Source of the DNA: Candidatus Latescibacterota bacterium
GTDB lineage: Bacteria > Latescibacterota > UBA2968 > UBA8231
Direction: 5' to 3'
DNA length: 64,000 nucleotides
NCBI GenBank assembly: GCA_022827835.1
Contig: JAJEIO010000061.1
Span: forward strand, 62,001 to 126,000
How positions within the stretch are numbered: position 1 is the first letter of the stretch; every line of letters begins with the position of its first letter. Of this stretch, positions 34,941 through 43,063 are shown piece by piece. Under the pieces are notes generated by a model that ran no database searches, was not told the DNA's origin, and worked only from the letters and a program-made list of their open reading frames with translations. Position numbers and translations under genes: made by a program.

Positions 34941-35777
34941 CTAATCCTCGCGGCGTGGACGGACCACGGTTTCGCCGTCCGGTTCGATGAGGGGATGGTG
35001 GTAGATGTAGGGTGGTTCGAGTACCGCCTGCTGCGCCTCGGTTAATTCTGACACCCATTTTGGCTGCGTGACCTCGTACGTGCCGCCGTCGTAGTGCAGG
35101 TACTTCGGCGTGTACCGATAGAGCAGGGCGCGGCGGTCGTGGTTGGCCTGCCACGGCAGGGCACCGTGCAAGGTGTTCTCGCTGAAGATGACCATGTCGC
35201 CGGCCTTTAGAGGCACTTGGTACACGACCTCTTGGTGCTCCTCCCAAGTGGTGATTTTCTGAGGACAGGAAAAGTTCGCTTTGTGGCTGCCTGGGATGAC
35301 GCAGAGGCCGCCGTCGCCGGGGTTTTGGTCGTGCAGAGTGTACTGGACGACGAGCAGGCCGCAGCGCATCTGGCCGTTGGTGTACGCGTAGAAGCGGGAG
35401 CCGTTGAAGAGGACATTGGTGGTGCCGTGGATGCGCAGACCTTCGATCCCCTTGGAACCGGTGATCATGAACGGCTCGTGGTCGAGCTTCCAGCCGCGTC
35501 CGTGCAGGGTGTTGAGGTAAGGCAGGAGCTTGCGGTGCGCGAGCAGGTCGCGGAAGGGCTGGCAATGGGGCTGCTCCCAAGTGAGCATACCGGTGAGGAT
35601 GCTGCGCTTATTCAGCCCAGCCATGTTGCCGCTGGGGTCGCCGATTGGGTCTTCGTGGCGCTGATCCCAGTTGGCGTCGAAAGCGTCGTTGAGCGCTTTG
35701 ACTTCGCCCTGCGAGAGGAACTCGCGGACGACGATGAAGCCCTGTAGGTCGAAGAGGAATTTTTCAGTGTCGTTCAC
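34941..35777 (-). CDS. PhyH family protein with HGT in place of HxD
   Basis: 278 aa, paralogue of 28181-28969 (compare LFDLQGFIVVREFLSQGEVKALNDAF and GMLTWEQPHCQPFRDLL with its counterparts). The proximal motif reads EGLRIHGTTNVLFNG, His 117, Gly, Thr, so the iron Asp is absent, while the distal His in SENTLHGALPW and the Arg of HDRRALLYRYTP are kept and PGSHKANFSCP is intact. It starts with GTG at 35777 behind AGGGAGG. It lies between a canonical PhyH and a Gfo/Idh/MocA gene; the latter is on the same strand upstream and may be co-transcribed. Confidence 0.88.
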   Translation of the reverse strand: MNDTEKFLFDLQGFIVVREFLSQGEVKALNDAFDANWDQRHEDPIGDPSGNMAGLNKRSILTGMLTWEQPHCQPFRDLLAHRKLLPYLNTLHGRGWKLDHEPFMITGSKGIEGLRIHGTTNVLFNGSRFYAYTNGQMRCGLLVVQYTLHDQNPGDGGLCVIPGSHKANFSCPQKITTWEEHQEVVYQVPLKAGDMVIFSENTLHGALPWQANHDRRALLYRYTPKYLHYDGGTYEVTQPKWVSELTEAQQAVLEPPYIYHHPLIEPDGETVVRPRRED

Positions 35778-35807
35778 GTCGATTTTGACCTCCCTTTAGT
35801 CGTTGAA

Positions 35808-36980
35808 TCACCCACTCCGCCCCAGCCGCACGTCCTCTGCCGCTAGCCACTCGGCGTAGGGACGCGGCATGGGATCGGGTGGGGGCAGGCCGTTTTCGCG
35901 CCGCCAGCGCAGGAGGGGATGGGCGCGGTCCTGCTGGGGTAAATCTACTCGTTTGCCGTACGCGGCAGATTCGAAGATGCCCATCATGATTTCCACGATG
36001 TGATGGCCGGCTTGGCCGCTGCATTCGTGCTCGCGGCCTTCGTCGAGTGCCGCGACGTACTCCTCGACATAGGCGTAGTCGTCTGGGTGGGCGGAGCTCT
36101 GCGGATCGTAGCTCTCGCAGTAGATGGGCGGGAGCACTTCCCAAGGTTCCCTTTGGTCGTTGAGGGCGTAGTGGGGTTGCGGTAGCAGGAACGCGCCGAG
36201 GTCCCTTTTCCAGACGAGCTGCGAGAGCACTAAGCGGCCTTCGGTGCCGCAGAATTCTATCACTGGATTGACCGAGGTGGGAAAGCGGTGTTGCAGGAGG
36301 GTTGCGGTGACGCCGTCGGTAAAGCTGAGCGTCGCTGTGATGTGTTCGCCAGCGATGGTGCCCATGCCTTGAGGGGAGGGCACCACATCCGTCGGGGTGA
36401 TGGGGTGGCCATCGGTGGTGGCGGTGGCTACGACGCTGTGGCATGGGCCGGCGACCTTGAGCATGTTGTTGATCATGTGCGTGCCGATGTTCATCAGGTT
36501 GTAGCCGCCGTAGTAGGTCTTGCCGTGGCCGTGGATGTGGCGCAACTGGCCGATGCGTCCCTCGGCCAAGGCTCTGGCCACGGCTTTCATATAGACGCCG
36601 ACGCGCCCTTGGTGATGCACGGCGATGCGCGCGTTTTTTTCGCGGGCCTTGGCCAGCACCTCGTCGGCCTGCTGGCAATCGACGCACAGGGGTTTTTCAA
36701 TGTCGATGTGGGCACCGTATTCGAGGACGCGCAGGGCCAGCGAGTGGTGGAATTCCGTACCCGTGGGAATGGCGACGATGTCGGGTTGGTGCTGGCCGAT
36801 CATCGCGTCTAGATCGGTGTAGCGGGCCGCGACCCCGAGTTCGTCGCCTAGAGTGTCGAGTAGGTCTTGCACGAGGTCGCAGAGGGCGACGATTTCCGTG
36901 CGGGGGTGGGCGTGGTATGCGCGTGCTGCGGCCGTGCCGCGGCCTCGGCAACCCAGTATGGCCACGCGATAGGTTTTCAT
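35808..36980 (-). CDS. Gfo/Idh/MocA family oxidoreductase
   Basis: 390 aa. Nucleotide-binding start YRVAILGCRGRGTAAARAY, then HIDIEKPLCVDCQQADEVL (EKP), and the C-terminal domain with YGGYNLMNIGTHMINNMLKVAG (the GTH/H of the family) and PVIEFCGTEGRLVL. The ATG follows AGGAGGATGAT. It is divergent from the DapA-family gene at 37087 and upstream of the HGT-type PhyH on the same strand. Sugar or polyol oxidation is the usual role. Confidence 0.88.
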   Translation of the reverse strand: MKTYRVAILGCRGRGTAAARAYHAHPRTEIVALCDLVQDLLDTLGDELGVAARYTDLDAMIGQHQPDIVAIPTGTEFHHSLALRVLEYGAHIDIEKPLCVDCQQADEVLAKAREKNARIAVHHQGRVGVYMKAVARALAEGRIGQLRHIHGHGKTYYGGYNLMNIGTHMINNMLKVAGPCHSVVATATTDGHPITPTDVVPSPQGMGTIAGEHITATLSFTDGVTATLLQHRFPTSVNPVIEFCGTEGRLVLSQLVWKRDLGAFLLPQPHYALNDQREPWEVLPPIYCESYDPQSSAHPDDYAYVEEYVAALDEGREHECSGQAGHHIVEIMMGIFESAAYGKRVDLPQQDRAHPLLRWRRENGLPPPDPMPRPYAEWLAAEDVRLGRSG

Positions 36981-37086
36981 ATCATCCTCCTAGGGGTCTG
37001 AGTGTTGGAAGTGGAGAAATCGACGCCTATATTGAAAGGCTGCTGAGGTGAGGTATTATAACAATAGTGGTGCTAAGGAGAAAAAT

Positions 37087-37971
37087 ATGGGACAGTTCCA
37101 AGGGGTGGTACCGGCGATCATCAGTCCGAAAAACGAGGATGGCACTCTAAACGAAGATGCCTTCCGCGCCACCATGGAGTTCAATATACAAGCCGGCGTC
37201 CACGGTTTTTGGGTTGCCGGCGGCACCGGCGAGAGCGTCCTGCTCGACGACGAAGAGAACCAGCGCATCGCCGAGATCTCTGCCGACCAGAACGCGGGAC
37301 GCACTCAGGTCATTATGCACGTAGGGGCCAATACTACGGCGCGGGCCGAGAAACTGGCGGCTCACGCAGCGCAAGCCGGAGTGGAAGCTGTCTGCGCGGT
37401 GCCGCCCTTTTTCTACCAAGGCGACGACGATGGCGTGGTAGAATACTATCGGGCCGTGGGGGCTGCGGCTGATCGGCCGTTGTTCATCTACAATTTGCCC
37501 GGCTGTACCGGTCTGGATGTCAGTCCGGCCCTGATGCAGCGCCTAGTGGATGAAGTACCGCAGACTACCGGTTTGAAACACTCGTCGCCGGTATTTGCCA
37601 ATCTGATCGAATTCGTCGGCATGGGGCTAGACGCCTTTATCGGCAGCGGCAAGTTGATGTTGCCGGCCATGACCGTCGGAGCCGTCGGGTCGGTCGATGG
37701 TCCTTTGTGCGCGGTTCCGGAACTGTGGATGGCCATTTGGAATGCGTACCAGGCGGGCGATCTAGCTGCCGTCCAAACGGCTCAGGAACGGGCCAATGCC
37801 TTTCACCGCACAGTGGCGCAATTCGGCTATTTCGGTAGCATCTTGGCCGTGGTCAGTCAGCGCATAGGGATGGAGTGCGGCGATCCCCGGCGTCCGTTGC
37901 GACCCGTGCGTCCCGAGGAACGCGAGACGGTGTTGGCGCAGGTGGAGGACCTGGGATTGGAGGGCTTTTGA
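37087..37971 (+). CDS. DapA/NanA family aldolase (dihydrodipicolinate synthase-like)
   Basis: 294 aa class I aldolase of the DapA superfamily. GTGES in WVAGGTGESVLLDDEE, the conserved Tyr in LFIYNLPGCTG and the Schiff-base Lys in TTGLKHSSPVF are all present, and the length is usual. These enzymes cleave or form 2-keto-3-deoxy acids. The ATG at 37087 follows AAGGAGAAAAAT; the frame is open a further 13 codons. It heads a plus-strand cluster with a ribose-type ABC importer, so the transported sugar or sugar acid may be its substrate pool. Confidence 0.88.
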   Translation: MGQFQGVVPAIISPKNEDGTLNEDAFRATMEFNIQAGVHGFWVAGGTGESVLLDDEENQRIAEISADQNAGRTQVIMHVGANTTARAEKLAAHAAQAGVEAVCAVPPFFYQGDDDGVVEYYRAVGAAADRPLFIYNLPGCTGLDVSPALMQRLVDEVPQTTGLKHSSPVFANLIEFVGMGLDAFIGSGKLMLPAMTVGAVGSVDGPLCAVPELWMAIWNAYQAGDLAAVQTAQERANAFHRTVAQFGYFGSILAVVSQRIGMECGDPRRPLRPVRPEERETVLAQVEDLGLEGF

Positions 37972-38037
37972 CAGTCAAGTGGGGCCGCTGCGAGCTTCAG
38001 GTGGATATAACACGAAACATTTAGAAAAGGATACTCG

Positions 38038-38967
38038 ATGTTTAAGCGAAGAATTGCTTTGATCGCCAGTACGCTGCTGGCACTGAATGCGCCCTTAGCC
38101 GAGGCCAAGACCTTTTACTGGATTTCGCACGGTTCGCCCGCCGATCCGGTGTGGACTTACTTTCTGGCCGGCGCACGTCAGTGGCAACAGGATACCGGCC
38201 ACGAGGTCAACACGTCCTTCCACAACGGCGACGTGGCTTCCCATCAGGAGGCCGTGCGCGCCGCCATTGCCGCTGGGGCCGATGGCATTGTCACCAGCAG
38301 TCCCGACCCAGGCAGTTTGGTGCAGGTCGCTAAAGAGGCCAACGAAGCCAACATTCCGATCATCAACATGAACACGCCCGACCCCACCGCTAGTTTTGAC
38401 GCGTATGTCGGCGGCGACTTGGTGACGACCGGTCGGCAGTGGGCGCAGTATCTAGTCGATAAAGGTCACGTCAAATCCGGCGACTTCGTGTGGATGCCGG
38501 TGGAAGTGCCCGGCGCGACCTATGGCGTCCAAGAGGAACAGGGCGTCGCCAGCGTCTTTGAGCCGTTGGGCATCACTTGGGAAGTTACCGACGCGACTCT
38601 CGACCAGGCCGAAGTGATCTCCCGCATGGTTGACTACATGACGGCCAACGGCGATAAAATCGACGCGATCATCGGCCTCGGCGATTTGGTCACCGGCAGC
38701 ATCAAGCGCGTCTTTGACCAAGCTGGTTTCGCCCCCGGCGACATTCCCGTCGTCGGCTGGGGCAACTCGCTCGACACCACTCGGGAAGTCCTCACTGGCT
38801 ACGTCAACGCGGCCATGTGGCAAGATCCGCTGGCGATCAGTTACATGGCGCTGTCGTTGGCCTCTATGGCGGCTAGCGGTATTCCGCCTGGTTTTGACGT
38901 TATCACCGGCGCGCTCTATGAGGCCGACAAGGCCCAGATCTACGACGATATCCTGTCGGGCGAGTAG
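38038..38967 (+). CDS. Sugar ABC transporter substrate-binding protein (ribose-type)
   Basis: 309 aa periplasmic binding protein of the RbsB/peripla_BP_4 type. Signal peptide about 1-23 (ALIASTLLALNAPLAEA). The mature protein begins KTFYWISHGSPADPVWTYFLAGA, with AAIAAGADGIVTSSPDPGSLVQV, IINMNTPDPTASFDAYVGGD and DAIIGLGDLVTGSIKR, all usual positions of the two-lobed fold. It binds a small ligand for the permease encoded directly after it (stop and start adjoin). The ligand is unknown. Confidence 0.88.
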   Translation: MFKRRIALIASTLLALNAPLAEAKTFYWISHGSPADPVWTYFLAGARQWQQDTGHEVNTSFHNGDVASHQEAVRAAIAAGADGIVTSSPDPGSLVQVAKEANEANIPIINMNTPDPTASFDAYVGGDLVTTGRQWAQYLVDKGHVKSGDFVWMPVEVPGATYGVQEEQGVASVFEPLGITWEVTDATLDQAEVISRMVDYMTANGDKIDAIIGLGDLVTGSIKRVFDQAGFAPGDIPVVGWGNSLDTTREVLTGYVNAAMWQDPLAISYMALSLASMAASGIPPGFDVITGALYEADKAQIYDDILSGE

Positions 38968-39948
38968 ATGAACTCAGTCGTACAGCGTATCCTTTCGAGG
39001 CCAGAATTCGGCCCGTTCGTCCTGTTGGTCGTCATGGTTTTTGTCTTCTGGCAGATCAATCCGGCGTTTCTATCGACGCGTAACATCGGCAACATGCTGG
39101 CTTTCACGGTGGAACTAGGGCTGATCGCGCTGGCCATGACCTTGCTGATGACGTCCGGCGAATTCGACCTTTCGGTCGGCTCGTTGTTCGGGTTCTGTCC
39201 GGTGCTCATGTGGACTCTGTACAACACAGGGGCCACGTCCATTGAGGTTGGTTTTGTCCTCGCCTTGGGCACGGCTGCGGCTATCGGCCTGTGCAGCGGC
39301 TTGTTCGTCACGCGCTTGCGGATTCCCTCGTTCTTAGTGACGCTCGGCATGTTGTTGGTCGTGCGGGGCAGTGCGCTGGTGGTGACGAGTGGGTTTCCGC
39401 AGCGGACTTGGGACGCCGCGGATCTCTTGCTCGCCGAGGTTCTGGTCGGGGATTTCAACGTGGGCGGCCTGCGCGTGTACATGTCGCTATTTTGGTTTGT
39501 AGCGGCTGCGTTGTTGCTCGGCTATTTGTTGACGCAGACCAGGATGGGGAACTGGCTGCAAGCGGCGGGCGGCAATGCCGAGGCGGCACGCGCCCGCGGC
39601 GTGGCCGTGGAGAGTACCAAGGTCAAGTTGTTTGTGCTCTCGGCTGTCATGGCGGGTTTCGCTGGCATCATCAGCTCCATTCGCACGGCCGCGGCCAATC
39701 CCAACAGCGGCACGGGCTACGAGCTGGAGGTCATCGCCATGGTCGTGATTGGGGGGACGGCCCTGACGGGCGGGCGCGGCACCATTATCGGCACGGTGCT
39801 CGGCGTGTTCATCTTGCGCTTGATGCGCAACGGCATCGTGCTCATTGGCGTGCCTGGACTGGCGTACAACATCTTCATCGGCGCGATCATCTTGGGCATG
39901 ATGGCCCTACATTCGTGGGTTGACCGCCGGCGACAGGAAAGGTACTAG
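38968..39948 (+). CDS. Sugar ABC transporter permease (RbsC-type)
   Basis: 326 aa inner-membrane protein with eight or more hydrophobic segments, starting FVLLVVMVFVFWQINPAFLS and including the family motif GEFDLSVGSLFG and the coupling region GNAEAARARGVAV followed by KVKLFVLSAVMAGFAGIISS. The start abuts the stop of the binding protein gene. It forms the translocation path with the ATPase at 39952-40704. Confidence 0.9.
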   Translation: MNSVVQRILSRPEFGPFVLLVVMVFVFWQINPAFLSTRNIGNMLAFTVELGLIALAMTLLMTSGEFDLSVGSLFGFCPVLMWTLYNTGATSIEVGFVLALGTAAAIGLCSGLFVTRLRIPSFLVTLGMLLVVRGSALVVTSGFPQRTWDAADLLLAEVLVGDFNVGGLRVYMSLFWFVAAALLLGYLLTQTRMGNWLQAAGGNAEAARARGVAVESTKVKLFVLSAVMAGFAGIISSIRTAAANPNSGTGYELEVIAMVVIGGTALTGGRGTIIGTVLGVFILRLMRNGIVLIGVPGLAYNIFIGAIILGMMALHSWVDRRRQERY

Positions 39949-39951
39949 GCG

Positions 39952-40704
39952 ATGACAGTGCCACTAGTCCAGATGGAAAACATCAGCAAGTCCTACGGAC
40001 AGGTGCGCGCCCTCGAAAACGTCCACTTGACGGTTGGCGAGCGCGAGATCGTCGGTTTGCTCGGCGACAATGGGGCCGGTAAATCCACGCTAATCAAAAT
40101 TCTCTCTGGGGCCGTTCCCGCCAGCGGCGGCGACATCTTCATTCGCGGCGAAAAAGCTGACATCAAGAGCACAGCCGACGCCATTGACTACGGCATTGAA
40201 ACCATTTATCAGGATTCTGCCCTTGTAGCGGAGTTATCCATTGCGCGGAATTTTTTCTTGGGCCGCGAGCCCCTGAAAGGCCCGGCGTTTTTAGGGCGCA
40301 TGGACCAAGAGGCCATGGCGAATGTGGCTCGCACCTTGCTCAAGCAGGTGGGCATTGAAAAGGACATTCCCGCGACGACGCCCATCGGCGCGTTGTCGGG
40401 CGGTGAGCGTCAGTCCGTGGCCATTGCGCGGGCCATGCACTTTGACAGCGAGCTAATCATTCTCGACGAGCCGACCAACAATTTGGGCGTCGCGGAGACG
40501 CAGGGCGTCTTGCGCTTTGTCCGCAACGCCCGCGACTCGGGCCACTCCTGCATTTTCATCGCGCACAACATCCACCACGTCTTTCAAGTTGTGGATCGCA
40601 TTGTGGTGCTGCGTCAAGGCCGCGTCGTCGCCGACGACATTGATCCCAAGGAGACGACCGTGGCCGAGGTGGAACAGGTTATTACGGGGATGGGTAGGGA
40701 CTAA
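39952..40704 (+). CDS. Sugar ABC transporter ATP-binding protein (single domain)
   Basis: 250 aa, one ABC domain instead of the tandem RbsA-type, as in FrcA. Walker A LLGDNGAGKST, Q-loop TIYQDSALVAELS, signature LSGGERQSVAIARAM, Walker B LIILDEPTNNLG and the switch His in IAHNIHHVF are intact. It starts three bases after the permease stop. Its gene ends only eight bases before the convergent lipoprotein gene, with CGCGG-TTAAT-CCGCG at 40708-40722 as a small possible shared hairpin. Confidence 0.92.
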   Translation: MTVPLVQMENISKSYGQVRALENVHLTVGEREIVGLLGDNGAGKSTLIKILSGAVPASGGDIFIRGEKADIKSTADAIDYGIETIYQDSALVAELSIARNFFLGREPLKGPAFLGRMDQEAMANVARTLLKQVGIEKDIPATTPIGALSGGERQSVAIARAMHFDSELIILDEPTNNLGVAETQGVLRFVRNARDSGHSCIFIAHNIHHVFQVVDRIVVLRQGRVVADDIDPKETTVAEVEQVITGMGRD

Positions 40705-40712
40705 CCTCGCGG

Positions 40713-41795
40713 TTAATCCGCGTTGTTGGCGATGGATACCTCGCCCGCTGCGGCGCGATCGGCCAAGGATTGGGCCTCGCTCGTAGGTAAGTTGCCGTTT
40801 TCGACGATGAGTACGTTGCCTCCAATGCTGACGAGATTGGCCAGCCCTGCGAGGCTTGTCAGTTTTTCGTTTTCGTAGATGTTGAGGTCTTGGGCGACCT
40901 GCTCAAGGCTTTCCAATCCCGTCAACGCAATCAGTTTTTCGTTGTTGTAGATGTTGAGGTTGCCGCCGACGCTGCTGAGACTGGCTAGCCCGGCGATGCT
41001 CGTCAGCCGCGAATTGCTGTAAATACTCAGGTCTTGGCCGACGTCCGTTAGACTGGATACGTCCTCGATCATGTCCAACGCGGCATTGCGCCCGATGCGC
41101 AAGCTGCCGCCAATCTCCTTTAGAGACGATACATCTTCTAGCACGGTGAGGACCAAGTTGTCCTCGATGACGAAGTCGCCGCCCACGCTGCTGAGATGCG
41201 AGAGGTCCTCGATGAGTTCAAGCGATGGGTTGAACGCGATGGTGAAGCTGCCGCCGACCGCGGCGAGGCCGAACAGGCCATCGATATTGGCCAATTGGTT
41301 GTTGTTGTCGATGCGCGCGTTGCCGGCGACCGCGTTGAGCTTGATTAGGCCGTCTATGGTGGTCAGCTTGTCGTTATGGGAGACGCTGAAGTGGCCGCCG
41401 ATTGCGCTGAGAAAGGACAACCCCTCGATATCGACGAGCTCGTCGTTGTCGCGGATGGTGACGTCTCCACCCACAGAGGCGAGGTCGTTCAGTCCCTCAA
41501 AGTTTTTGAGTTCTTCGTTGTCGTGGATGGTGAAGTTGCCATCTATGACGCTGAGTTGGTTCAAGCCCTCAAAAAGGCCGAGGTCTAGGCGCGTAATTTC
41601 GAGGTCGCCAGCAATGGTGTAATTGCACCCTCCCTCCTTCTCCAGCGCATCCGCGTCTGCGCGCGAGCGCACGATGCGATCGCCCGGCAGAATGTTACCG
41701 GCACAGTCGCCGCCCGAGGTGCTATCCACGCCCGCGTCTTCGCCGCACCCGGCCAAGACGAGCAGCAAGACGAATAGGTTGGCCACGGTGATCAA
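40713..41795 (-). CDS. Lipoprotein with receptor-L-domain-like repeats
   Basis: 360 aa. A short hydrophobic start ends in LVLLLVLAGCGE, a lipobox with Cys 17, so it should be a lipid-anchored exported protein. The remainder is ten or more repeats of about 24 residues of the form L-x-s-I-G-G-n-L-x-I-x-x-N-x-x-L-x-x-I-x-G-L-x-x-L (for example LASVGGDVTIRDNDELVDIEGL), as in L-domain or right-handed helix proteins that bind partners. It starts with TTG at 41795, whose TGA overlaps the end of the upstream sulfatase-like gene. The repeats suggest surface binding; ligand unknown. Confidence 0.8.
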   Translation of the reverse strand: MITVANLFVLLLVLAGCGEDAGVDSTSGGDCAGNILPGDRIVRSRADADALEKEGGCNYTIAGDLEITRLDLGLFEGLNQLSVIDGNFTIHDNEELKNFEGLNDLASVGGDVTIRDNDELVDIEGLSFLSAIGGHFSVSHNDKLTTIDGLIKLNAVAGNARIDNNNQLANIDGLFGLAAVGGSFTIAFNPSLELIEDLSHLSSVGGDFVIEDNLVLTVLEDVSSLKEIGGSLRIGRNAALDMIEDVSSLTDVGQDLSIYSNSRLTSIAGLASLSSVGGNLNIYNNEKLIALTGLESLEQVAQDLNIYENEKLTSLAGLANLVSIGGNVLIVENGNLPTSEAQSLADRAAAGEVSIANNAD

Positions 41796-43051
41796 TCTAG
41801 GTACCCGAGGGCGCGCAGGCGCTCTTTGAGGATCTCGGCCTCGCCGGCCGTTGCTCCTTGAGCCTGCATCTGTTGGTACGCGGAGTGATCGCGCAGGGCG
41901 CGATATTGCGCGCGGTAGTGCGATGGGTCAGCGCAAACTAAGTCGTCGTCGCCGTGGCGCAGGTCGCGCAGGACGTGTGCGCCTGTCTGTTCGTCCTCGC
42001 GGTAGAAGTGCTGTCCATCGCACAGGCACCACTCGCGGATGCCCTCGGCATAGCGCGCTATTTCTTCGCCGTCGATAGCCGTAGGCGACGTGACGCGCTC
42101 TGCGGGTAGGCGCAGATTGTCGGCGCTGAGGAAACCAATGCCGTATAGGCTGTCTAGCTCGGATAATACCCAACGCTCGGCCAAAGTTGCGTTCGGCTCC
42201 AGCCAGTTTTGTCCGAACCCTTGGTAGTCAACGGGTAGATCGGCCAATGCCGCGATGGTCGGGAAGAGGTCGATGGCGGAAACTGGCCCATCGCTGGGAA
42301 AGGAGAAGCCGCCCGGCACGTGCGCCAGCATGGGCACGTGAACCACGTTGGGATGTAGCCGGTCGCCGTGCGCCATAACCTCCCCGCAAAACCCCTCGCC
42401 GTGGTCCCCGCAGATAAAGACCGCCCACTCGTCGAGGTCGATGCGCTTGAGCAACTCGACGAGGGAAAATTCCAATACGTGGGTCACAGCCGCTTGGTAG
42501 TAGCGCAGCGCTTCTTCTACCTGACCAGATGCCACCAACTGACCCAGATTGGGCGGATGGGGGATGTCGCCCAAGCCGTAGCCGCCGTGCGTGTACCAAA
42601 AGTGGAGGAATTTAAACTGCGGTCCGCTCGGCTCGATCAGTTCGGTGCACAGGCGTTCGAGCGACCCTAAGTGCTGTTGGGTAGCTGATGGATCGACTGG
42701 CCCGATAAAAGGCGCGAAGTCGAGGAAGCGGAATACGTCCGGCCGCTCGGAAAAACCCCGGACGCTGTACCCGGCTGCGGCAAAAAGGTCGAACAGGTTG
42801 ACCACGCCGGCGAACATCTTCAGGTAGGTCTGCCCAAAAAGCCCGTGCTCAAAGGGATACAGCCCGGTGAACAGCGAGGTGTGCGAAGGACGGGTCGCTG
42901 GTGCGGTGACAAAGTAGCGCTCGGCAAAGGCGTAATCCCGCGTCAGCAGATCGAATTTAGGCGTGTTCATCCTTGGGTTGGTCCGGCTCAGCGCGTCGTA
43001 GCGCCAGCAGTCGATGGAGACAATCAGGAACTTGTCGATCTTTTCCGACAT
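41792..43051 (-). CDS. Sulfatase/alkaline-phosphatase-superfamily hydrolase with Thr nucleophile
   Basis: 419 aa. Metal-site start FLIVSIDCWRYDALSR, nucleophile region FVTAPATRPSHTSLFTG, and the second metal strand AVFICGDHGEGF. In place of the sulfatase C/S-x-P-x-R it has T-R-P-S-H, so Thr is the likely nucleophile and no formylglycine is expected; the enzyme may be a phosphodiesterase, phosphonate hydrolase or a related sulfatase-like hydrolase. The catalytic Asp-His pair is seen. No signal peptide is visible. The start has GAGGAGAGAGG. It is coupled to the lipoprotein downstream and follows the FG-GAP gene by 12 bases. Confidence 0.85.
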   Translation of the reverse strand: MSEKIDKFLIVSIDCWRYDALSRTNPRMNTPKFDLLTRDYAFAERYFVTAPATRPSHTSLFTGLYPFEHGLFGQTYLKMFAGVVNLFDLFAAAGYSVRGFSERPDVFRFLDFAPFIGPVDPSATQQHLGSLERLCTELIEPSGPQFKFLHFWYTHGGYGLGDIPHPPNLGQLVASGQVEEALRYYQAAVTHVLEFSLVELLKRIDLDEWAVFICGDHGEGFCGEVMAHGDRLHPNVVHVPMLAHVPGGFSFPSDGPVSAIDLFPTIAALADLPVDYQGFGQNWLEPNATLAERWVLSELDSLYGIGFLSADNLRLPAERVTSPTAIDGEEIARYAEGIREWCLCDGQHFYREDEQTGAHVLRDLRHGDDDLVCADPSHYRAQYRALRDHSAYQQMQAQGATAGEAEILKERLRALGYLD

Positions 43052-43063
43052 CCTCTCTCCTCG

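Noticed and set aside
35764..36687. 307-codon frame overlapping the Gfo/Idh/MocA gene on the same strand
   Set aside because: It is a shifted frame within a conserved gene, very rich in Arg, His and Pro and without domain pattern.
40708..40722. Small CGCGG-TTAAT-CCGCG inverted repeat as a separate terminator
   Set aside because: Five-base arms overlapping the end of a coding frame are too weak to list alone; noted under the ATPase gene.
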